A stretch of DNA of 64,000 nt from Mycetohabitans endofungorum (GTDB lineage: Bacteria; Pseudomonadota; Gammaproteobacteria; Burkholderiales; Burkholderiaceae), in assembly GCF_037477895.1 (NCBI RefSeq), contig NZ_CP132744.1:1612001-1676000 (forward strand), written 5' to 3'. The translations under genes and the position numbers were made by a program. The notes below the pieces were generated by a model. The model ran no database searches. It was given only the letters and a program-made list of their open reading frames with translations, and was not told the DNA's origin. Below, piece by piece: positions 17,370 through 27,751 of this stretch. Position 1 is the first letter of the stretch. The number at the start of each line of letters is the position of its first letter.

Positions 17370-18398
17370 TCAGTACTGGTCGAACAGGCTCTGCAGCATC
17401 GCAGGCTCGCTCCAGCCATGCGCGAGCGCGAGCATCAGCAGCACGCGTGCTTTGTATGGGTTCAGTGTGCCGGCGCTAACCAAGCCCAGCGCGTCGTCCG
17501 GCGCAGCGCCATTGCGCATCACGTGTCCGGAACCGACGCGCGACGCACGCACTACCGCGACACCGCGCGCACGCGCATCGGCCAACGCCTGCTGCAACGT
17601 CGTGTGAATCGAACCATTGCCAGTGCCGGCGACGACGATGCCACGCACGCCGGCGTCGACCAGCGCATCGACAATCACCCGTGATGCGCCGGCATGACTG
17701 ACGACGACCTGGACCGCGGGCAGCGGGTGCTGCGTCTCGATGACATCGAGCTTGAACACTGATTCAACCGTATGCGCACGCGTCACGCGCCGTTGGAATT
17801 CGACGCGGCCATCCTGCACCCAACCGAGCACACCATTTTCTGGCGACGCGAATGCGTCGATCGCATACGTGCTGACCTTCGTGACGTCGCGCGCGCCGTG
17901 GATCCGGTTCGCGAACGCGACGAGCACGCCGCGCGCCGCGGCGTGCGGATTGGCGGCAAGCGTCACCGCGTTGAGCAGGTTCAGCGGACCATCGGCGGAC
18001 AACGCACTCAACGGCCGCATCGCCGCGGTCACCACGACCGGCTTCGTACTCGCCACAGTCAGCTGCAACCAATACGCCGTCTCCTCCAGCGTATCGGTGC
18101 CATGCGCGATCACCAGCCCGTCGATGTCGTCCTGCGCGAGCAAAGCATTGACGCGGCGGGCTAGCGTGATCCATAGCGCATCGCCAATATCCTTGCTGTC
18201 GATGTTCGCGACCTGCTCCGCATGGATCCTCGCGATACTGCCCAGCGCCGGTACAGTGGCAAGCAACCTGTCCACGCCAACCACGCCGGCCTTGTAGCCG
18301 GCAGTGCTGGCCGCGTCGGCCACCTCGCCGGCAATCGTGCCGCCGGTCGCCAGCACCGCGACCGTGGGCAGTGGCCGGTGCGCCGCGTCCACGCTCAT
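17370..18398 (-). CDS. L-asparaginase
   Basis: 342 residues. Both catalytic blocks of bacterial asparaginases are present: [13 protein letters not shown] (nucleophile Thr21) and [15 protein letters not shown] (Thr101-Asp102). It hydrolyses asparagine to aspartate and ammonia. No signal peptide is evident, so it is probably the cytosolic form. Its ATG overlaps the stop of ybiT (ATGA, 18395-18398), so the two are co-translated. Confidence 0.93.
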   Translation of the reverse strand: MSVDAAHRPLPTVAVLATGGTIAGEVADAASTAGYKAGVVGVDRLLATVPALGSIARIHAEQVANIDSKDIGDALWITLARRVNALLAQDDIDGLVIAHGTDTLEETAYWLQLTVASTKPVVVTAAMRPLSALSADGPLNLLNAVTLAANPHAAARGVLVAFANRIHGARDVTKVSTYAIDAFASPENGVLGWVQDGRVEFQRRVTRAHTVESVFKLDVIETQHPLPAVQVVVSHAGASRVIVDALVDAGVRGIVVAGTGNGSIHTTLQQALADARARGVAVVRASRVGSGHVMRNGAAPDDALGLVSAGTLNPYKARVLLMLALAHGWSEPAMLQSLFDQY

Positions 18399-19987
18399 TC
18401 AAGTCCTTGACTGGCAAGGAACTCGTCGTAGCGGCCACTGAAGTCGACAATCGTGCCGTCCGGGCGGACCTCAATGATCCGGTTCGCCAGGCCGTTGACA
18501 AATTCACGGTCGTGCGACACGAAGATCAGCGTGCCTTCGTATTTCTCAAGCGCGATCTGCAGCGACTCGATCGACTCCATGTCCATGTGGTTCGTCGGCT
18601 CGTCCATCAGCAGCACGTTATGCCGGCCGAGCATCAGCTTGCCCCACAACATCCGTCCTTTCTCGCCGCCCGAGAGCACCTTGACGGACTTCTTCACGTC
18701 ATCGCCAGAAAACAGCAGACGCCCGAGCGTGCCGCGCACCATCGTCTCGTCGTCGCCCTCCTGGCGAAACTGGTCGATCCAATCGGTTAACGTCACGTCG
18801 TCCGGAAAGGCCTCGGACGTGTCCTGCGGCATGTAGCCAACATTCGCGTTCTCGGCCCACTTCACGCGCCCATGATCCAGCGGCAGGTTGCCGAGCAACG
18901 AACGCAGTAACGTGGTCTTGCCGGCACCATTCTCGCCAACGATGGCGATCTTCTCGCCCGGCTGCACGGACAGGTCCAGGCTCTGGAAGATCATCCGGTC
19001 ATATTTCTTCGTGATCTGTTCGGCGAGCACCGCGATGTTGTGCAGCTTCTTGTCGAACTCGAAGCGGATGAATGGATTCTGCCGCGACGACGGCTTGAAT
19101 TCCTCGATCTTGATCTTATCGATCTGCTTGAGCCGGCTCGTCGCCTGACGCGCCTTGGACTTGTTCGCGGAAAAGCGACGCACAAAATCCTGCAGGTCCG
19201 CAATGCGCTCCTTGGCCTTCGCATTCGCGGCGGCCTGCCGCTCACGCGCCTGCGCCGACGCGAGCATGTAATCATCGTAGTTGCCCGGATAGATTTTCAG
19301 CGTGCCATAGTCCATATCCGCCATGTGCGTGCAGACCTGGTTCAGGAAGTGCCGATCGTGCGAGATGATGATCATCGTCGAATCCCGCTCGTTCAGGATG
19401 TTCTCGAGCCAGCGGATCGAATTGATGTCCAGGTTATTCGTCGGCTCGTCCAGCAGCAGCACGTCTGGGTCGGAGAACAGCGCCTGCGCCAGCAGCACGC
19501 GCAGCTTCCATCCGGGCGCGATGTTGCTCATCGGCCCATTATGGTCCTCGATCGCGATGCCGATGCCAAGCAGCAACTCGCCAGCACGCGCCTCAGCTGT
19601 GTAGCCGCCATACTCAGCGAACTTCGCCTCCAACTCCGCCGCGCGCATGTAGTCGTCATCGGTGGCCTCCGGGTTCGCGTAGATCGCGTCGCGCTCGCTC
19701 ATCGCCTGCCACATCTCGGTGTGGCCCATCATCACGACGTCGAGCACCCGCATGTCCTCATACGCGAACTGGTCCTGGCGCAGCTTGCCCAGACGCACAT
19801 GCGGCTCGAGCATGACCGTACCGGCACTAGGCTCCAGGTCGCCGCCAAGGATCTTCATGAATGTCGACTTGCCACAGCCGTTCGCGCCAATCAGCCCGTA
19901 GCGGTTGCCCTCGCCGAACTTGACGGAGATATTTTCGAACAAGGGCTTAGGCCCGAATTGCATCGTAATGTTCGCGGTAGACAGCAC
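18395..19987 (-). CDS. ybiT: ABC-F family ATPase YbiT
   Basis: 530 residues, the exact length of E. coli YbiT, from a GTG start with GAGG nine bases upstream. Two ABC ATPase domains in tandem carry Walker A motifs GANGCGKST and GENGAGKTT, with no membrane segments. The long linker between them is rich in Lys/Arg ([17 protein letters not shown]). ABC-F proteins bind the ribosomal E site and modulate translation. The N-terminal sequence ([19 protein letters not shown]) is typical of YbiT rather than EttA or Uup. Confidence 0.92.
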   Translation of the reverse strand: MLSTANITMQFGPKPLFENISVKFGEGNRYGLIGANGCGKSTFMKILGGDLEPSAGTVMLEPHVRLGKLRQDQFAYEDMRVLDVVMMGHTEMWQAMSERDAIYANPEATDDDYMRAAELEAKFAEYGGYTAEARAGELLLGIGIAIEDHNGPMSNIAPGWKLRVLLAQALFSDPDVLLLDEPTNNLDINSIRWLENILNERDSTMIIISHDRHFLNQVCTHMADMDYGTLKIYPGNYDDYMLASAQARERQAAANAKAKERIADLQDFVRRFSANKSKARQATSRLKQIDKIKIEEFKPSSRQNPFIRFEFDKKLHNIAVLAEQITKKYDRMIFQSLDLSVQPGEKIAIVGENGAGKTTLLRSLLGNLPLDHGRVKWAENANVGYMPQDTSEAFPDDVTLTDWIDQFRQEGDDETMVRGTLGRLLFSGDDVKKSVKVLSGGEKGRMLWGKLMLGRHNVLLMDEPTNHMDMESIESLQIALEKYEGTLIFVSHDREFVNGLANRIIEVRPDGTIVDFSGRYDEFLASQGLE

Positions 19988-20028
19988 GGGGACGTCCTCA
20001 GGGCGGGATTCGGGAGAAGCCGGTCATT

Positions 20029-20400
20029 TTACCATCCCAGCGCCCGCGGCAGGGACCAGCCAAGGCGCGACCGAGCCGGCGCGCAGCGCGGTGGCCAGTG
20101 CAGCATCTCGATCGTCATGCCGCGCCGCGGCGCATCGTCGACGAATGCCTGCAACGTGTCGCGCACATCTCGATCGACGAAGTCTGCCCGCTGCGCATCG
20201 ATGATCAGCGTCGCGTGGTCCGGCACCTGCGCCAGGTAACGCGTGAGCGTGGCGCGCGCTGCAAACGACACATCCTTGCGAAAGCTCAGCAGATAATGGC
20301 CGTCGTGGTGCGTGATCATGACCGCGCGCTCGGCGCCAGCGCGTGTGGCCACCAGTCTCTCAGGCCGGAGCGCATGACCGAGGAGTTGGCCACGCGCCAC
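20029..20400 (-). pseudogene. STAS-domain remnant of a SulP anion transporter
   Basis: A frame of 123 residues. Its centre (MITHHDGHYLLSFRKDVSF, then LIIDAQRADFVDRDV) reads like the cytoplasmic STAS domain at the C-terminus of SulP transporters. The ten or more membrane segments of SulP are missing: the frame begins only 35 codons earlier, abutting the next gene. The Arg/Trp-rich C-terminus after EMLHWPP looks unrelated. This is best read as a decayed gene; a free-standing STAS protein is the alternative. Confidence 0.6.
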
Positions 20401-20972
20401 TAGTACTGGGCGGACAGCGACAACCGCGTGCCGTCCGACAACGTCAACGTCTTCGTCTTGCCATTGATCGGTAACGATAGCCGGGTGACTTGGGTGAACA
20501 ACACGGTTTTGGGACAGGCCAACGGCTTGCCATCGACCATCACGGTCGATGTGCCCTGCACCGCGCGGCCGTTGAAGTACAGTTGCAGGTTCGCCACATG
20601 GTTATCAACGATCGGGGCGAGCCTGAGTTGGATTTGCCGGATCGGCGTGCCAGTAGCATCGACTGGCACGCCGGACGCGCCGGGGCAACGCGGCGGCACC
20701 GAGGGTGGCGCTCCGGGAGCGGGCATGCGCCACGTGTAGTCATCGGTCTGTCCGGAGCGGACGATACGCGTTTGCTCCGCATTACCGTACGTTTTCGACG
20801 TCACCTTGACGGTGTACTTCACCCGCGGTGCAGACGCCTCGGGCAACGGTTGCAGCTGCGCCATGGCGCTCACCGGCACGACGAGTACCATGGGCAGCAC
20901 CAACGGTCCCAGCCACGCCACGACACGGCGGATTGCTGCGCAGTATCGGGTGCACAAACGGCTTGACATCAT
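20400..20972 (-). CDS. Exported protein of unknown function
   Basis: 190 residues. An N-terminal signal peptide ends near VVPVSAMAQ, followed by a mature domain of about 145 residues with beta-rich sequence (KYTVKVTSKTYGNAEQTRI, LYFNGRAVQGTSTVMVDG). Two cysteines (RCPGASG and LACPKT) could form a disulfide in the periplasm. I do not recognise the family. Its last base overlaps the end of the STAS remnant frame, but the two are probably unrelated. Confidence 0.65.
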   Translation of the reverse strand: MMSSRLCTRYCAAIRRVVAWLGPLVLPMVLVVPVSAMAQLQPLPEASAPRVKYTVKVTSKTYGNAEQTRIVRSGQTDDYTWRMPAPGAPPSVPPRCPGASGVPVDATGTPIRQIQLRLAPIVDNHVANLQLYFNGRAVQGTSTVMVDGKPLACPKTVLFTQVTRLSLPINGKTKTLTLSDGTRLSLSAQY

Positions 20973-21147
20973 GTTATCGCCTCCTTGCTATCTATACATG
21001 GAACGGATCTTGTTTGCCAGTGTAGCGCGCATCGCGCATGCCGCGACGGGCGGCCATGCCGCATTGCCGCTATGGGCTACACGCACCAGCATGAAAACCC
21101 ACCACGATCTTGTTTGAATAACGTTAGAGGCAGCACGTCCAGTTGGC

Positions 21148-21900
21148 ATGCTGCCATTCTCCCGCGATCTCCACTCCCTGTTATCCGGATGTTCATCCAC
21201 GTTTAAAAAGATGGCAAATATGCAAGCGCGCTTGGAAGCATTGCAGACGATTGTCAACGACCTTCGGCGGCGCGGCTGGATCGATCGTCAGCCCTTTATG
21301 ATTGTTGCTAGTTCCGAAGGCGTTTCTATAGCAGCACGCTTCGCTACATTGTCGAAAAACGTATCCCATTTGCTGCTTATCTCAGGATTTGGGGTAGGAC
21401 ACACGCTAGACACTCTCCACACCGCGCTGACCGGTTCGGGGGACTATTGGGGCTTCATATCGGCGCCCGAATCGAACGACCCACTTAGCCGATTACAATC
21501 GACTTTGGCTCGGTGGGAGCAAGTGCGTCGAGATCAGAGACGCAATTCGAGTGAGACAATCGCTGGGTACCAAGCGGCCTACTGGCGTACTATTGGCTTA
21601 GCATCATCGGCCGAAGATGCGCTCGCATCCAACGCACAGCTTTATTTGGTCCAGGGGGGACGTGATCAAACTGCGCCCGCAGTCAACTATGAGGCAGGTA
21701 TTGCCTACCCCATCACACACGATCGGCCCTTTGTGTCCGAGTATATCCCGTGTGGCGACCATTTCCTGACGTGCCCAGACGACGGTGAAGAACCTAAAAA
21801 TCTTCAAGGGGTGATTGTGCGTGGTATGGAATGGTTTCTGACCGCCCAGGTACAACGTTCTTCAGCGGTCTCGTTCGATCCTTTGACAACGTCAAAGTAA
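21148..21900 (+). CDS. Alpha/beta-hydrolase-like protein, possibly missing its N-terminus
   Basis: 250 residues at most. VASSEGVSIAARFA looks like a nucleophile elbow (A-S-S-E-G in place of G-x-S-x-G). GGRDQTAPA could supply the acid and CGDHFLTC the histidine, in the right order for an alpha/beta-hydrolase. The first strands of the fold are not evident, and no ribosome site precedes the ATG at 21148 or the in-frame ATG at 21211, so it may be a 5'-truncated gene. Base composition is less GC-rich than its neighbours, suggesting acquired DNA. Substrate unknown. Confidence 0.5.
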   Translation: MLPFSRDLHSLLSGCSSTFKKMANMQARLEALQTIVNDLRRRGWIDRQPFMIVASSEGVSIAARFATLSKNVSHLLLISGFGVGHTLDTLHTALTGSGDYWGFISAPESNDPLSRLQSTLARWEQVRRDQRRNSSETIAGYQAAYWRTIGLASSAEDALASNAQLYLVQGGRDQTAPAVNYEAGIAYPITHDRPFVSEYIPCGDHFLTCPDDGEEPKNLQGVIVRGMEWFLTAQVQRSSAVSFDPLTTSK

Positions 21901-21932
21901 CCTTTGTAACCGGCGTGGCGAGCCATATCAAA

Positions 21933-22130
21933 CCATTGCCGTTCCGGCAAGCCGCTCAGGCTGTGCAGCGCACACAGACGCTCGCGCACATCATCCTGGT
22001 CCGACCCGTGTCGTTCACGATTCTGACAGTCACCATGGCTACCATGGCATTCGGCGTGACGCTGCTATTCGCGTTCGGCAGCTATACGCGTCGAAGGATC
22101 GCGGGGACAAGGTTGGACGCCACCGTCAAG
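21933..22130 (+). pseudogene. N-terminal remnant of an HlyD/CvaA-type membrane fusion protein
   Basis: The frame reads PFRQAAQAVQRTQTLAHI, then a hydrophobic segment, then LLFAFGSYTRRRIAG. This resembles the cytoplasmic start, single membrane helix and first periplasmic residues of HlyD-family secretion proteins of the colicin V exporter kind. The rest of the protein is absent; the sequence runs into unrelated DNA before serB. No other genes of such an exporter are in the window. Confidence 0.5.
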
Positions 22131-22300
22131 CCACCCAGTCGGCATGACTGCATCGAGCCAGCGCGCAGCGCCGCGGTGCCCGCGCCGCACGGCAGGCCCA
22201 GCAATGCCGCGCGGCGAGCCGCTACAATAGCCGCTTTTGCCGCGACGCACGCGGCCCGGATCGCCGCCGATCCGCATTGACGACCGACACCTGTAGAACG

Positions 22301-23140
22301 ATGAATCTAGTGATCCAAAGCGCCGCGCCGCTGTCCGACGACCAACTGCGACTGCTAACCGCGTTGGCGAGCGGCACGCATGCCGAACGCCTTGACGCGC
22401 ACGCGCTGCGCGTGCGCGACGCGAGTCCGTCGCAACGCGCCGATATCGCCGCATACTGTGGCGCGCACCAGCTCGACCATGCGTATGTTCCACCGCGTCG
22501 GCTCGCGGATTTTGGCCTCGTCGCAATGGATATGGATTCGACGCTAATCACGATCGAGTGCATCGACGAAATCGCCGACTTCTGCGGTTTGAAGACGCAG
22601 GTGGCGGCCATCACCGAGGCGGCGATGCGCGGCGAAATCAAGGATTTCAACGAAAGCCTGGTGCGGCGCGTCAGCCTGCTCACCGGCCTGGACGCCAATG
22701 TGCTCGCGAACGTGTACGAGCAGCGCTTGTGCCTGTCGCCCGGCGCGCAGGCCATGCTCGACGGCGCGCGTGCCGCCGGTCTGCGAACCCTGCTGGTGTC
22801 GGGCGGCTTCACGTTCTTCACTGAGCGCCTAAAGTCTCGGCTCGGGCTCGATTTCACACGGGCGAACACACTGGAGATCGTCGACGGCAAGCTGACCGGC
22901 CGCGTGGTCGGCGAAATTGTCAATGGCGACGTGAAAGCGCGCACGTTGCTCGACACGTGTGCCCAACTCGGCATCGAACCATCACGCGCGATCGCACTCG
23001 GCGACGGCTCGAATGACTTGCCGATGATGGCATCGGCCGGCTGGTCAGTCGCGTTCCGCGCCAAGCCACTGGTGCGTGAGCGCGCCAGCTGCGCGTTCGA
23101 TTACGTCGGGCTCGACGGCCTACTGCGCCTGTTCGACTGA
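22301..23140 (+). CDS. serB: Phosphoserine phosphatase
   Basis: 279 residues from the ATG at 22301; a TTG at 22277 is in frame but not needed. HAD-fold motifs: DxDxT in AMDMDSTLITIE (D77 nucleophile, D79), LVSGGFTFF (motif II Ser), and ALGDGSNDLPMM (motif IV). The 75-residue N-terminal domain is typical of the longer SerB proteins. It makes serine from phosphoserine in the cytosol. Convergent with metC, 46 bp apart. Confidence 0.95.
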   Translation: MNLVIQSAAPLSDDQLRLLTALASGTHAERLDAHALRVRDASPSQRADIAAYCGAHQLDHAYVPPRRLADFGLVAMDMDSTLITIECIDEIADFCGLKTQVAAITEAAMRGEIKDFNESLVRRVSLLTGLDANVLANVYEQRLCLSPGAQAMLDGARAAGLRTLLVSGGFTFFTERLKSRLGLDFTRANTLEIVDGKLTGRVVGEIVNGDVKARTLLDTCAQLGIEPSRAIALGDGSNDLPMMASAGWSVAFRAKPLVRERASCAFDYVGLDGLLRLFD

Positions 23141-23186
23141 CGCAGCAGCATGACCAGCGATCGCAAGGTCGCCGGCGCGCGATACA

Positions 23187-24428
23187 TCATCGCAAGTGCC
23201 GCGTCAGACTGCGTTCGATGTCGGCGCGCAAGTCGGCTTCGTGCTCCAGGCCGATATAGAAACGCACCAGCACGCCACGATGTGGCCACGTACTGACGGT
23301 ACGCATCGCCGCAATGTCATACGGCATCGCGATACTATGCGCGCCACCCCAACTCCAGCCGAGCGCAAATAGCTCGAGCCCCTCGACGAATGCATCGATC
23401 TGCGCGCTCGTATAGCGTGGATCGAACACCACCGAGAACAATCCTCCTGCACCGGTGAAATCCCGCTTCCAATATGCGTGGCCCGGGCAGTCTTCAAATG
23501 CCGGATGCAGTACCGCGGCGACCTCCGGGCGGCCCTTCAGCCAACCGGCGATCGCCAACGCGCTGCGCTCGTGCGCGCGGTAGCGCACTTGCATCGACGG
23601 CAACCCGCGCAGCACCAGCGAGCAATCGTCGGCCGACACGCCGAGGCCGACGCGCATCCGGGCCCGCTTCATCGCCAGGTACAAGTCGTGGTCCGTCGTG
23701 ATTATCGCGCCCATCAGCACGTCGCTGCCGCCGGACTGGTACTTCGTCAGGGCTTGCACCGAGATGTCGACCCCATGCTCGAACGGCTTGAACACAAGGC
23801 CAGCCGAATAGGTATTGTCGATTGCTGTCACGATGCCGCGCTTGCGCGCGATCGCCGTGATGGCGGGCACGTCCGGCACTTCCATCGTTACAGACCCGGG
23901 TGCCTCCAGCCAGATCAGCCTCGTATTTGGCCGCAGCAGCGCGGCAATGCCCGAGCCAACCATCGGATCGTAATAGCGGACCGTGATCCCGAAATCCTGC
24001 GCAAGCCAGTCGCCATGCTCGCGATTGGGGGAATAAACGTTGTCCGGGACCAACACGTCGTCGCCCGCTTTCACGAATGCGAAATAGACATTCGAGATCG
24101 AAGATAGGCCGGAAGGCTGCAGCAAGGCATAACGCCCGCCTTCGATCGCTGCGATGCGCTGCTGTAAGGCCACCGACGTCGGCGTCGCGTGCAGACCATA
24201 GCGCCACTGCGCATCACTGCGCCAATCCAGCGCGCGCATCGACGCTAAGTCCGGGAATATCACGGTCGATGCCCGTGCGGTTGGCACCGAAAACGATTCA
24301 AAGCCGGGCTGCACAGGCGCGGCGGGATGAAGCAACTCGGTCTGCGGGTCGCGCGCGGCATCGGCGGGTACGGCATTGGCGGGCACGACGGAAAAATCTT
24401 TTGTCATCGTTTCACCATCCTGGTTCAT
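23187..24428 (-). CDS. metC: Cystathionine beta-lyase
   Basis: 413 residues from the ATG at 24428, which overlaps the stop of the preceding lipoprotein gene (ATGA); an alternative ATG at 24407 (MTKDFS) is possible. Cys/Met-metabolism PLP fold: the PLP lysine is K229 in SVQALTKYQSGGSDV and the cofactor aspartate is D204 in TAIDNTYSAG. The sequence around ALDWRSDAQWRYGLHATPT is of the MetC type that splits cystathionine to homocysteine, pyruvate and ammonia. Gamma-synthase or gamma-lyase activity is less likely but cannot be excluded by eye. Confidence 0.88.
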   Translation of the reverse strand: MNQDGETMTKDFSVVPANAVPADAARDPQTELLHPAAPVQPGFESFSVPTARASTVIFPDLASMRALDWRSDAQWRYGLHATPTSVALQQRIAAIEGGRYALLQPSGLSSISNVYFAFVKAGDDVLVPDNVYSPNREHGDWLAQDFGITVRYYDPMVGSGIAALLRPNTRLIWLEAPGSVTMEVPDVPAITAIARKRGIVTAIDNTYSAGLVFKPFEHGVDISVQALTKYQSGGSDVLMGAIITTDHDLYLAMKRARMRVGLGVSADDCSLVLRGLPSMQVRYRAHERSALAIAGWLKGRPEVAAVLHPAFEDCPGHAYWKRDFTGAGGLFSVVFDPRYTSAQIDAFVEGLELFALGWSWGGAHSIAMPYDIAAMRTVSTWPHRGVLVRFYIGLEHEADLRADIERSLTRHLR

Positions 24429-24994
24429 TGGCCTGTCGTCAGATTCGACATGCCGCCAACATGGCGCGACGGCGCGCCGATAACGGCCCCATGAATCGGA
24501 GAGCGCGCACCGCGGGCGGCCGCGTTGGACGGTTGCAATTCGAACGATTGCGGCGCGGAATCGTCCAGATTCATCCGCTCGCCCTGGATGCTGCCGTCCA
24601 CGGCCACCTTGCCAACCCAGTTGCCCGTAATGTGCGTGCCGTCGTCCGATTCCTCGATCTGCAACGTGCCGTTGTCCAGCTCACCGGCCACAAGGATGAC
24701 CCCAGCGGTACCATCGAGGAAACGGTATTCGCCATGCACGCCGGTCGGGTCATCGGACTTCGCACCCAAGCGCATTTCGATCGGCCGTGCGCCGAGCGTG
24801 CCGGTGTACAGCGGAAAGTCCGCGTATTGTGGATTGGGCTTGAGCGGCAGCTCAGGCGGCGCCAGCGCGCGTACGGCCGCCCGTGATGGGCCGACATCCG
24901 CGTCGGCGGCGCTGCTGCGCGGCTGCGGTGCGCCGCAGGCCGACAACACGAACGGAATCGCGCAGGTAATGGAAATACAAGCAATGGACTTCAT
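24425..24994 (-). CDS. Lipoprotein of unknown function
   Basis: 189 residues from the ATG at 24994; the longer frame up to 25546 overlaps other genes and is rejected. The signal peptide ends in lipobox FVLSAC. The mature part holds a beta-rich domain (ADFPLYTGTLGARPIEMRLG, GEYRFLDGTAGVILVAGEL) of the kind seen in small envelope proteins that appear to test for a ligand or fold as a barrel. Family not recognised. It overlaps metC by 4 bp, so the two may be co-translated, though no functional link is evident. Confidence 0.72.
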   Translation of the reverse strand: MKSIACISITCAIPFVLSACGAPQPRSSAADADVGPSRAAVRALAPPELPLKPNPQYADFPLYTGTLGARPIEMRLGAKSDDPTGVHGEYRFLDGTAGVILVAGELDNGTLQIEESDDGTHITGNWVGKVAVDGSIQGERMNLDDSAPQSFELQPSNAAARGARSPIHGAVIGAPSRHVGGMSNLTTGQ

Positions 24995-25055
24995 CGGCAG
25001 GTGTCGAAAAGGTAACGTTATCAGTATATCGGCGCAAGCGAGTATGATCCGAGTC

Positions 25056-25077
25056 TTGCCGCCACGCACGGCGGCAA
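25056..25077 (+). repeat. Hairpin in the leader of the 25110 lipoprotein gene
   Basis: A perfect 8-bp inverted repeat (TTGCCGCC / GGCGGCAA, loop ACGCAC), with no T-run, lies 32 bp before the start codon in the short divergent promoter region 24995-25109. Confidence 0.6.
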
Positions 25078-25109
25078 AGACCGTACAGGCGTTGTTTTGA
25101 GGAATCGCA

Positions 25110-25508
25110 ATGGCAGTTTTCAAGCGCGCGGCAAGCATCGCCGCCATCGTTTCGGCGAGCACAGTGCTCGCCGCCTGCAATTCATGGTCGATCCCGTTCG
25201 TGCACCGCCAGCCCGCCGCGCCGGACCTCGCGCCGGCGAGCCGCTCGGCGGACAACATGGTGCGGCTGGATGCGTCGATGCGCTCCGGTTGTGACAGCGT
25301 GCAGAATATCGAGAAGCCGTCCGACGCGGCGCCAGCGCCCGGTAAGCCGCAGCGCTGGATCGCGCACACGTGCACCGGGGACATTTCATACGATATCGTC
25401 GCGACCCAGACCGACCATGGACCTGTCGTCAAGGTGCTGCCGGTCAAGGGGCCGCTGAACAAGCCGATCAATCCCAGCTTCAAGCCGGCGCTGCCCGAGG
25501 ACGAGTAG
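25110..25508 (+). CDS. Small lipoprotein of unknown function
   Basis: 132 residues with a GAGG ribosome site before the ATG. The signal peptide ends in lipobox VLAAC, so the protein should be membrane-anchored. Two cysteines (RSGCDSV and AHTCTGD) may form a disulfide in the periplasm. The C-terminus is rich in Pro and Lys. I do not recognise the family. It is convergent with rimO, with only 3 bp between stop codons. Confidence 0.7.
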   Translation: MAVFKRAASIAAIVSASTVLAACNSWSIPFVHRQPAAPDLAPASRSADNMVRLDASMRSGCDSVQNIEKPSDAAPAPGKPQRWIAHTCTGDISYDIVATQTDHGPVVKVLPVKGPLNKPINPSFKPALPEDE

Positions 25509-25511
25509 TGC

Positions 25512-26903
25512 TTAGACGTCGCCCCACAGGTCGTGCCCGTCCGCACCAGTGATCCTAACGCTCACAAAATCGCCAACCTTATAGCGCCGCGATGCCTTGC
25601 TGGCCGGCGACACGTAGACCACACCGTCGATTTCTGGCGCGTCCGCCGCCGAGCGCCCGATGCCCCCATCGGCGTTGACCTCGTCGATCAGCACCTTCAG
25701 CGTCTTGCCGACCTTGCGCTTCAAACGCTCGGCGGAGACCGACTCGGCAACCGCCATGAATCTCGCGCGACGCGCCTCGCGCACGTCGTCCGGCAGCGCG
25801 CCGTCGAGTTCGTTCGCGCTTGCCCCTTCGACAGGGGAATAGGCGAAACAGCCGACTCGGTCCAGTTGCGCCTCGCGGATAAAATCCAGCAACGTCTCGA
25901 ACTGCGCTTCGGTTTCTCCCGGAAAGCCGGCGATGAACGTGCTACGTATCGTCAGGTCCGGGCACGCTTCGCGCCATGCCCGCACGCGTTCCAGCGTTTT
26001 TTCGGCGTTCGCGGGCCGCTTCATCCGCCGGAGCACCTCCGGATCGGCATGTTGTAGTGGCACGTCCAGGTACGGCAGCAGGTGGCCGCGATACGGGCCG
26101 TCGGCCATCAGCGGCACGATTTCGTCGACGCTCGGATACGGATACACATAGTGCAACCGCACCCAGGCGCCATACTGGGCCGCCAGTTCGCCGAGCGCCG
26201 CGGCAAGCTCGTTCATGCGCGTCTTCAATGGGCGGCCGTTCCAGAAGCCGGTGCGGAACTTCACATCGACGCCATACGCGCTCGTGTCCTGCGAGACCAC
26301 CAGCAGTTCTTTGACGCCGGACTTGAACAGGTTCTCAGCTTCGAGCATAACTTCCGCGACCGGACGCGAGACGAGATCCCCGCGCATCGACGGAATGATG
26401 CAAAACGTACAGCGGTGATTACACCCCTCGGAGATCTTCAGGTACGCATAGTGTTTCGGCGTGAGCTTGATGCCGGCCGCCGGCACCAGATCGACAAACG
26501 GATCATGCAGCTTGGGCAAATGCGCATGGACGGCCTGCATCACTTCACCGAGCTCATGCGGGCCGGTTACGGCGAGCACCTTCGGATGAACCTGCTCGAT
26601 CAGGCCAGTGCCGCTCGCGTTCTTTTTCGCCCCCAGGCAGCCGGTGACGATAACCTTGCCATTCTCGGCCAGTGCTTCACCGATCGCGTCAAGGCTTTCC
26701 TGCACGGCCTCATCGATAAAGCCGCACGTATTGACGACGACCAGGTCGGCGCCGTCATAGGTACCGCAGATCTGGTAGCCTTCCGCGCGCAGTTGCGTGA
26801 TGATCTGCTCGGAATCGACAAGCGCCTTTGGGCACCCGAGGCTGACCATGCCGACTTTGGGCACACAATCCGGCCTAACCTTTGCGTTGTGATGGCTTTT
26901 CAC
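25512..26903 (-). CDS. rimO: Ribosomal protein S12 methylthiotransferase RimO
   Basis: About 463 residues. The start is uncertain: GTG at 26903 gives a plausible length, and a GTG closer to [14 protein letters not shown] is also possible. Three domains are visible: an N-terminal MTTase domain with three cysteines (SLGCPKA, VVNTCGF, VTGCLG), a radical SAM domain with CNHRCTFC binding the catalytic 4Fe-4S cluster, and a C-terminal TRAM domain. It methylthiolates an aspartate of ribosomal protein S12. The [11 protein letters not shown] block distinguishes RimO from MiaB. Confidence 0.93.
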   Translation of the reverse strand: MKSHHNAKVRPDCVPKVGMVSLGCPKALVDSEQIITQLRAEGYQICGTYDGADLVVVNTCGFIDEAVQESLDAIGEALAENGKVIVTGCLGAKKNASGTGLIEQVHPKVLAVTGPHELGEVMQAVHAHLPKLHDPFVDLVPAAGIKLTPKHYAYLKISEGCNHRCTFCIIPSMRGDLVSRPVAEVMLEAENLFKSGVKELLVVSQDTSAYGVDVKFRTGFWNGRPLKTRMNELAAALGELAAQYGAWVRLHYVYPYPSVDEIVPLMADGPYRGHLLPYLDVPLQHADPEVLRRMKRPANAEKTLERVRAWREACPDLTIRSTFIAGFPGETEAQFETLLDFIREAQLDRVGCFAYSPVEGASANELDGALPDDVREARRARFMAVAESVSAERLKRKVGKTLKVLIDEVNADGGIGRSAADAPEIDGVVYVSPASKASRRYKVGDFVSVRITGADGHDLWGDV

Positions 26904-27000
26904 TAATGTACCGTACTGGTGAAGGTTTCTAGCGCCTTGCGCCGACAAAGCAACATTTTACCGTGTCGGGCGCCGGCCGCATGCTCGCCGATCGACAGAG

Positions 27001-27294
27001 GCCCATACAGATCACATCGAGCGTCGGCTGCGGCGCCGGAAAGCCGTGGCTGACATTAGGAATACCTCTACCGCGTTTGCGCTTAACCGCTGCGACCGCG
27101 AGGCGACGAACTGGGCGACGACCGGCGGCCACAGCGGGGACATCGTGCATGATGTGATGCTCGCAGCTGTGAAACATCGCTTTGGCAACGCGCTGAAGGC
27201 GCCGGCGGAAACCGAACGGCTCACGAATCACTGCTCGGGCTACACTGCCGAGAAGACCCGCGCGTTCGTTGGACACCACCACGCGACTGCTTGA
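27001..27294 (+). mobile_element. Remnant of an IS3-family (IS2-like) transposase orfB
   Basis: In one frame the sequence reads FALNRCDREATNW, then GDIVHDVMLAAVKHRFGNALKAP, then SGYTAEKTRAF. This is a shortened and mutated piece of the integrase-core region of IS2-group transposases. Start, most of the catalytic core and the end are lost, and no terminal repeats were found. It sits between rimO and the NRPS region. Confidence 0.65.
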
Positions 27295-27751
27295 CACAAA
27301 GCGACTTAACCATTAGTCGTCTACGCAGAGGTAATTTGCTGCCACCATGTCAAGCTTTAACTCTTGGCCCGACACCCAACCGGAGCCCTTGTTGTTCGAT
27401 GCAGCGACTGACCGTCGATGGCCGCGCTAGCTGCGACTGCACTCCGATGTGACAAGACGACATAGCAATCGGCGAATCTCCTGCACGCTGAGCGGCAACA
27501 TACTTTCAAGGAGTTTTCTTACTGCGCTTGCCAAGCATAACCAGAACAGCATGGGCTAGAGCGTGCTAGACACTTTTGCATCTTGCATAGCGGGCTGCAA
27601 TAACACGGGCCGTTGGTTAATGCTTCACGCACCCACTCCAGCACGTAACGATATAACAGGATGCATAGCCGCGGCGCGATGACAAGCTCAAAATTTTTCT
27701 GACTTTTTATCAAAAATACGAAATATTTCGCATTGTCAATACTCAGATTAA
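27295..27751. other. Gene-free, AT-richer stretch
   Basis: No supported gene between the IS remnant and the truncated decarboxylase. A 64-codon minus-strand frame (27519-27713) has no recognisable features. Base composition is visibly less GC-rich than the flanks. Confidence 0.5.

Noticed and set aside
19040..20239. Plus-strand ORF of 399 codons over ybiT
   Set aside because: Antisense shadow of the ABC-F gene, which has both ATP-binding motifs.
27519..27713. Minus-strand ORF of 64 codons
   Set aside because: Cys-rich but with no recognisable pattern, no ribosome site, and in decayed DNA.
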